DNA of 13,312 bases from contig SGPL01000744.1 in NCBI GenBank assembly GCA_004802705.1, positions 1 through 13,312 of the forward strand. Reading direction: 5' to 3'. Under the pieces are notes generated by a model. The model worked only from the letters and a program-made list of their open reading frames with translations, had not been told where the DNA came from and did no database searches. Positions 10,193-13,312 of the stretch are shown piece by piece. Both the position numbers and the translations under genes were made by a program. The first letter of the stretch is position 1; each line of letters opens with the position of its first letter. This DNA is from Bondarzewia mesenterica (lineage: Eukaryota; Basidiomycota; Agaricomycetes; Russulales; Bondarzewiaceae).

Positions 10193-10264
10193 CACGTGGA
10201 AGAATTAACCAAGCTTCTAAACAGAGTGGAAGGGGTGCGCGCCTAATGCCACGTGAACCACGTG
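10193..10264. promoter_or_regulatory. Cluster of three CACGTG (G-box/E-box) sites
   Basis: CACGTG palindromes occur at 10193-10198, 10250-10255 and 10259-10264, about 100-170 bp upstream of the small minus-strand gene. The last two are separated by only 3 bp, which would suit side-by-side dimer binding. In fungi CACGTG is the core site of bHLH regulators such as Pho4- and Cbf1-type factors. Which gene they control, if any, is inferred only from position. Confidence 0.5.
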
Positions 10265-10271
10265 GGCACCA

Positions 10272-10315
10272 CGCGAGGAACGAGCGCTGGGGTTTCCGCG
10301 AGGGACGAGCGGCTG
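10272..10315 (+). repeat. Short imperfect direct repeat, GC-rich
   Basis: CGCGAGGAACGAGCGCTG (10272-10289) recurs as CGCGAGGGACGAGCGGCTG (10297-10315), with one substitution and one inserted G. It directly follows the CACGTG cluster and marks the last GC-rich stretch before the AT-rich island. Confidence 0.6.
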
Positions 10316-10347
10316 ACTAAGCGTGCGCAAGCGCCCCGGCCACCAGC

Positions 10348-10809
10348 TGTCTTTCGCTGCCTCAACACAAGGAACCAGTGCTCGAGTATAAGGAATGGGC
10401 ACAATAAAATATTTTGCATGCACAAGCATGAGGATAGCTGTAAAATTTCCTGCTGTGAGAGATGGGCAGCAAATCATGGGCATTGGACTGTCATAATGCT
10501 AAACAATTTTTAAAATAAAATCAATAAGTCTGTTTGGGCACATTGTAATCTCACATGAGGAACATGTGCCTCCATGGGCACTTATGTCTTTCACAACTTA
10601 TAAGCACAAGGAAAAAATGCTCAGGCAACAACTACAGTACAAGAAATAGACACAATAAAGAGTTTTTATGTACAAGCATAAGGGATAGCTTAAAAGTGGG
10701 CATGACAGCTATAAAATTTGCTATGAGGAATGGACAGTGAGTCACAAGCGCTCAACTGTCATAATTCTTAAAAAAAAATCAATAGATAAGTCTGCACTCG
10801 GGCACATTG
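10348..10809 (+). repeat. Two diverged direct copies of a ~200-bp unit
   Basis: Copy A is 10348-10544 and copy B is 10585-10809. Shared landmarks in the same order are TGTCTTTC, CACAAGGAA, CACAATAAA, ACAAGCAT..GGATAGCT, a TAAAATTTnCT block, ACTGTCATAAT, AAAATCAATA and GGGCACATTG. Copy B has an extra ~30 bp in the middle and is more AT-rich, for example TTTCGCTGCC in A against TTTCACAAC in B, consistent with C-to-T decay. Confidence 0.72.
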
Positions 10810-10852
10810 AAGCTTTGGCTCAAATATTGATTTTCATGGCTTTAAATGATGA

Positions 10853-10893
10853 TGAGCATAGCAAGCTAACCTTAGTACAGAATGTTAAAATAT
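10853..10893 (+). repeat. Decayed copy of the GCATAGCGAGCC module
   Basis: GAGCATAGCAAGCTAACCTTAG here matches the two fuller copies at 12401 and 12632 (core GCATAGCGAGCC..CTTTAGCT, then an AGAAATAGT-like segment). The differences GCGAGCC to GCAAGCT are the transitions expected from cytosine deamination. Confidence 0.5.
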
Positions 10894-11035
10894 TATTTTA
10901 AGTAGTAATATCTCAAGTAGTGACAGTGAGAAAGCATGTATGTAAGACTTTGATGAATGTGCCTTGCATTTTACACATATCTAAAGAAAATAAGTAGGAC
11001 TTGCAATTTTCTGTCGTCCATCCACGTGATCTGAC

Positions 11036-11182
11036 TGTATTGATTCTAAGTTCAATTTTGCGCCTAACATTGCATCTGCTCCCTGTTTGCTCTTGCACTT
11101 TTTTGTTATTTAGAACTTTATTGTATCTAAAGTCAGTTCTTCGCTTAATATTGCATCCACTTCCTATCTACTCTTCACTTTT
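11036..11182 (+). repeat. Two direct copies of a ~65-bp unit
   Basis: Copy 1 (11036-11103) and copy 2 (11122-11182) share TGTAT near the start, then TAACATTGCATCTGCTCCCT against TAATATTGCATCCACTTCCT, and end with CTCTTGCACTTTT against CTCTTCACTTTT. Most differences are C/T or A/G transitions. Confidence 0.65.
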
Positions 11183-11542
11183 ATGCTCTCTTCCTGTGCT
11201 TTGCTCTTTTTATTTTTGCCACCATGGCCTCTAATTGCTATTTTTTTTTTTAGTCCTGTTGAGATCATTTACCACGAGGGCATACATCTTTTTAAACCTC
11301 GCACTTATTTCTATGACAGCTTCCTTGCCTCTAATGATAACAGTACACATAATTTTAATATTCATGTTTATGTCTTTATCTCTTCTGATGAGGTTGTCCC
11401 TCATGATAGCCTAAATTTTATTTTTATATGTCTCAATGTTTCTGCATTGAATGACATAAATATGCCTGTTGATGTCAACATTGTGTCCTCACAGAGCACT
11501 GTGCACTCTTTTAGGGCTGATGTACTTAATTTATTTTGCTGA
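11183..11542 (+). other. Open frame of 119 codons in the AT-rich island, doubtful gene
   Basis: The frame ends in TGA at 11542 and its second half has mixed, protein-like composition (for example VEIIYHEGIHLFKPRTYF and SSDEVVPHDSLNF) rather than pure low-complexity sequence. The first half is only hydrophobic residues from T-rich DNA. I recognise no family. It could be a decayed fragment of a transposon protein or chance. It has no obvious splice partners and lies between repeat families. Confidence 0.15.
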
Positions 11543-12400
11543 TATACTACTTTACAACCCATGTGACCTTTGCCTTTCAGTGTTTGCTTTTTGGGATACA
11601 TTTTGTCCACTAGCAAGGCTAATCACATGCCTTCTAATGTTTTCGCTGATCATAAGTTCAACATGACCATGTCGTAGTGGCTTGCTACTACTATTTGTGA
11701 TATCTGTGCTACTTTTACTTCTATTTATATAAAAAATTTGATATTTTTGTCATTTCTAACAATTTAACAATGTATATTTTCTAAAATCTCTTATGCATTA
11801 TGCAATACAGCATTTTCGTGTATAAACTCCCTTTCTTAAGGTAGTGACAAGCAAATTTTATGCATTAAGAGGTTTGATGTGTGCCTCTATAAACTAGCAA
11901 TATGACATCTAACACTCTATAGATATCGATATTATCATCCTGCACATCCTTGAGTGATGCAGCAACAGCGTTTGGGAAGCATTGATGATGCATAGTAGCA
12001 CACTCTCATGTGAGAGAAATGACACACACAGTGCATTAGAGTATATGCATTAAAACTAAAAAACCTACTCCAAAAAAAGATTAACTGCATAGAGCTCTAC
12101 AAATAAACAATGTAGCTCCAAAATGTACTGTTGCCTGCACATACTAAAGATATTAGCAATGACACTGTTAAACATATGCAAAAACATACAAAACAATGAA
12201 CAGAACTATGTACACGATAAAAAAAGAGCACACAAATGAACAAATAATAGCAAAAATACAAACAGCAAAGGATGTGAGACCAAACAGCTGAATAAATGAA
12301 TACAATGTGCAAAACCAATACTGAATAAGATTGTGAGACAGAAACAGAGGATATTGTGCTTATGTCTTTTTAGATGAGATATTTAATTATATTACCATGG

Positions 12401-12719
12401 TGAGCATAGCGAGCCACTTTAGCTTAAAAATAGTAAAATGAAAATAAATTAAAATATTTAACATACTGAGGCACATTATTAATTAAGTGTTTAAATTTTA
12501 GACTGACATAGTTGAGCACAATGCATGCATATAGTATGATCAGTTGACAGAGCATATGAAAGCATTATTGACAACATGGCCTGTCTGCCCAAATTTTATT
12601 CATACATCTCAACAATAGATTTTATGACCACTGCAAGCGTAGCGAGCCAACCTTAGCTCAGAAATAGTGAAATAAATTAAAACTAAAATATTTAACATAT
12701 TTTATGAGGCTAAGGCCTC
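12401..12719 (+). repeat. Two fuller copies of the AGCGAGCC module
   Basis: The copies span 12401-12472 and 12632-12709. Both run AGCGAGCC, then TTAGCT, then an AAATAGT segment, AAATAAATTAAAA and AAAATATTTAACATA, and end in GAGGC. The second ends with a small hairpin GAGGC-TAAG-GCCTC (12706-12719). The second copy begins about 120 bp before the hairpin/CTAG end at 12782, so the module may be the sub-terminal part of an element family, with the first copy an older nested end. Confidence 0.7.
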
Positions 12720-12754
12720 TCTATTTTCAAGTCTTATATTAAGCATTGCTCATG

Positions 12755-12782
12755 CGTGGCAATGCCACGGGTTCTACACTAG
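12755..12782 (+). other. Helitron-like 3' terminus (hairpin + CTAG)
   Basis: The perfect 6-bp stem CGTGGC/GCCACG with loop AAT is followed by 9 nt and CTAG, then T at 12783. Established Helitron 3' ends have a short GC-rich hairpin about 10-12 nt before CTRR and insert between A and T. The fit is good, but a motif this short can occur by chance. Confidence 0.5.
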
Positions 12783-12931
12783 TAAAGCTTTAAGTAGCGG
12801 ACCCCGGTGCCTTATGTTACCTACACTCATCACGTTCAAAGAGTAAGTTCAGATGGACGGTTACAGGCTGCAATTGCGCAGAGCCTCGGAAGCTTGTAGG
12901 TAAAAGATTGCGCGTATCTTCGGCGGCGTAC

Positions 12932-12960
12932 TGACTCATAAACTTTTTCTGTGTATAAAA
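12932..12960 (+). promoter_or_regulatory. SDR gene promoter: TGACTCA element and TATA box
   Basis: TATAAAA at 12954-12960 is 68 bp before the ATG at 13028, a good distance for a fungal core promoter. TGACTCA (12932-12938), the palindromic core bound by Gcn4/AP-1-type bZIP factors, sits 15 bp upstream of it. Regulation by such a factor is inference from the motif. Confidence 0.6.
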
Positions 12961-13027
12961 GGCGCCAAATCCCGCTCTGTGACAACCAAGCTAGTGATAA
13001 CACACATCTAACATAGCGCCAATCGCG

Positions 13028-13312
13028 ATGGCTACGCTCGGGCACACAGTTCTCATCACTGGTTCCACCGACACACGCTCTATCGGTTGGACAACAGCAA
13101 GACTTCTTGCATCTCCCCCTCACAACTTTGCCGCTGTCATTATTTCTGTCAGCGCTATTCATCCGGGTTTTGACCCTGTTCAGCCCTTCATCTGATTGTC
13201 TCTGAATTTACCTTCGCGCGATCTTACTATCTGCAGGGTCGGCGATTGGATGCAGCGCAGTCTGCAGCTGAAGAGCTCCGAAAATCACTTCCAGCGAACC
13301 CCACGAACATCA
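13028..13312 (+). CDS. Short-chain dehydrogenase/reductase (SDR), 3' partial
   Basis: SDR enzymes are Rossmann-fold NAD(P)-dependent oxidoreductases. Exon 1 (13028-13147) encodes MATLGHTVLITGSTDTRSIG and the following helix up to AAVIIS. Intron 13148-13236 (89 nt, GTCAGC..CTGCAG) contains an in-frame stop. Exon 2 from 13237 continues GRRLDAAQSAAEELRKSLP to the window edge. The join gives the standard order: strand 1, glycine-rich turn, helix, strand 2 (VIIS), and a GRR-type cofactor-selecting motif in which the Arg pair would favour NADP(H). The glycine motif TGSTDTRSIG differs from classical TGxxxGIG and resembles the GxxxxxSIA/G form of divergent SDRs such as enoyl-ACP reductases. The catalytic Tyr-Lys region is outside the window, so substrate cannot be guessed. 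ATG 13028 is favoured by TATA spacing and by the immediate Rossmann strand. Confidence 0.8.

Larger units (their letters stand above)
10348..12782 (+). mobile_element. AT-rich repeat island, possible non-autonomous Helitron
   Basis: This stretch is strikingly AT-rich and CpG-poor compared with both flanks. It contains at least three families of internal diverged repeats and no convincing gene. Its right edge looks like a Helitron 3' terminus: a hairpin CGTGGC-AAT-GCCACG at 12755-12769, a 9-nt spacer, CTAG at 12779-12782, and T immediately after, as expected for insertion between A and T. Composition returns to normal directly beyond. The left end (TC preceded by A) could not be placed, so 10348 is only the first base of the leftmost recognised repeat. 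No Rep/helicase sequence is visible, so it would be non-autonomous or a nested relic. It lies between two divergent host genes. Other possibilities are several small elements stacked together, or a decayed retroelement. Confidence 0.42.

Noticed and set aside
12003..12016. Palindrome CTCTCA-TG-TGAGAG as a terminator or element end
   Set aside because: It is short, isolated in AT-rich DNA, and not next to a target duplication or composition change.
12836..13162. 108-residue minus-strand frame over the SDR start
   Set aside because: It is antisense to the SDR exon, TATA box and promoter and shows no recognisable domain.
1..13312. tRNA, rRNA, CRISPR array or bacterial operon signals
   Set aside because: No tRNA T-loop/anticodon arrangement, rRNA-like block or regularly spaced repeat array was seen, and gene structure is intron-rich eukaryotic.

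Overview
The window looks like nuclear DNA from a filamentous basidiomycete, probably an Agaricomycete. The reasons are dense short introns (mostly 46-90 nt, GT..AG, with CTNAY/TGAC-like branch points), moderately GC-rich exons, and protein types typical of that group. There are no bacterial signals, RNA genes or CRISPR arrays. Isolated N bases (positions 47, 1664, 1667 and a dense cluster at about 8653-9131) point to a draft assembly. All gene models were spliced by eye from conserved protein blocks and phase consistency. Splice sites are therefore predictions.

Layout, left to right. (1) 1-2981, plus: the C-terminal part of a Num1/Mcp5/ApsA-type cortical anchor with a Mcp5-type PH domain, two introns, and a 15-residue tandem repeat. 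Its 5' end is off the window. (2) 3361-7309, minus, convergent with (1): a COPII coat/cargo-adaptor gene of the Sec24 family, closest to the Sec24C/D (yeast Lst1/Sfb3) branch. It has 16 phase-consistent exons and one exceptional 522-nt intron, and it lacks the usual long N-terminal region. (3) 8075-9315, plus, divergent from (2): a three-exon alpha/beta-hydrolase. (4) 9700-10091, minus, convergent with (3): a tentative three-exon gene for a 93-residue Cys-containing protein of unknown function. (5) About 10348-12782: an AT-rich, CpG-poor, repeat-filled island without a convincing gene. Its right edge has the form of a Helitron 3' end (short hairpin, 9-nt spacer, CTAG, then T). It lies in the intergenic space between the divergent genes (4) and (6). 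(6) 13028-end, plus: the 5' end of a short-chain dehydrogenase/reductase (SDR) gene with a TATA box and a TGACTCA element.

The genes do not form an obvious pathway: cell-cortex anchoring, ER export, an orphan hydrolase and an SDR. The most interesting material is the AT-rich island, which has several families of diverged internal repeats and a possible Helitron terminus, and the Sec24-type gene, for its giant open-reading intron and missing N-terminus. I saw no clear new defence or biosynthetic system.
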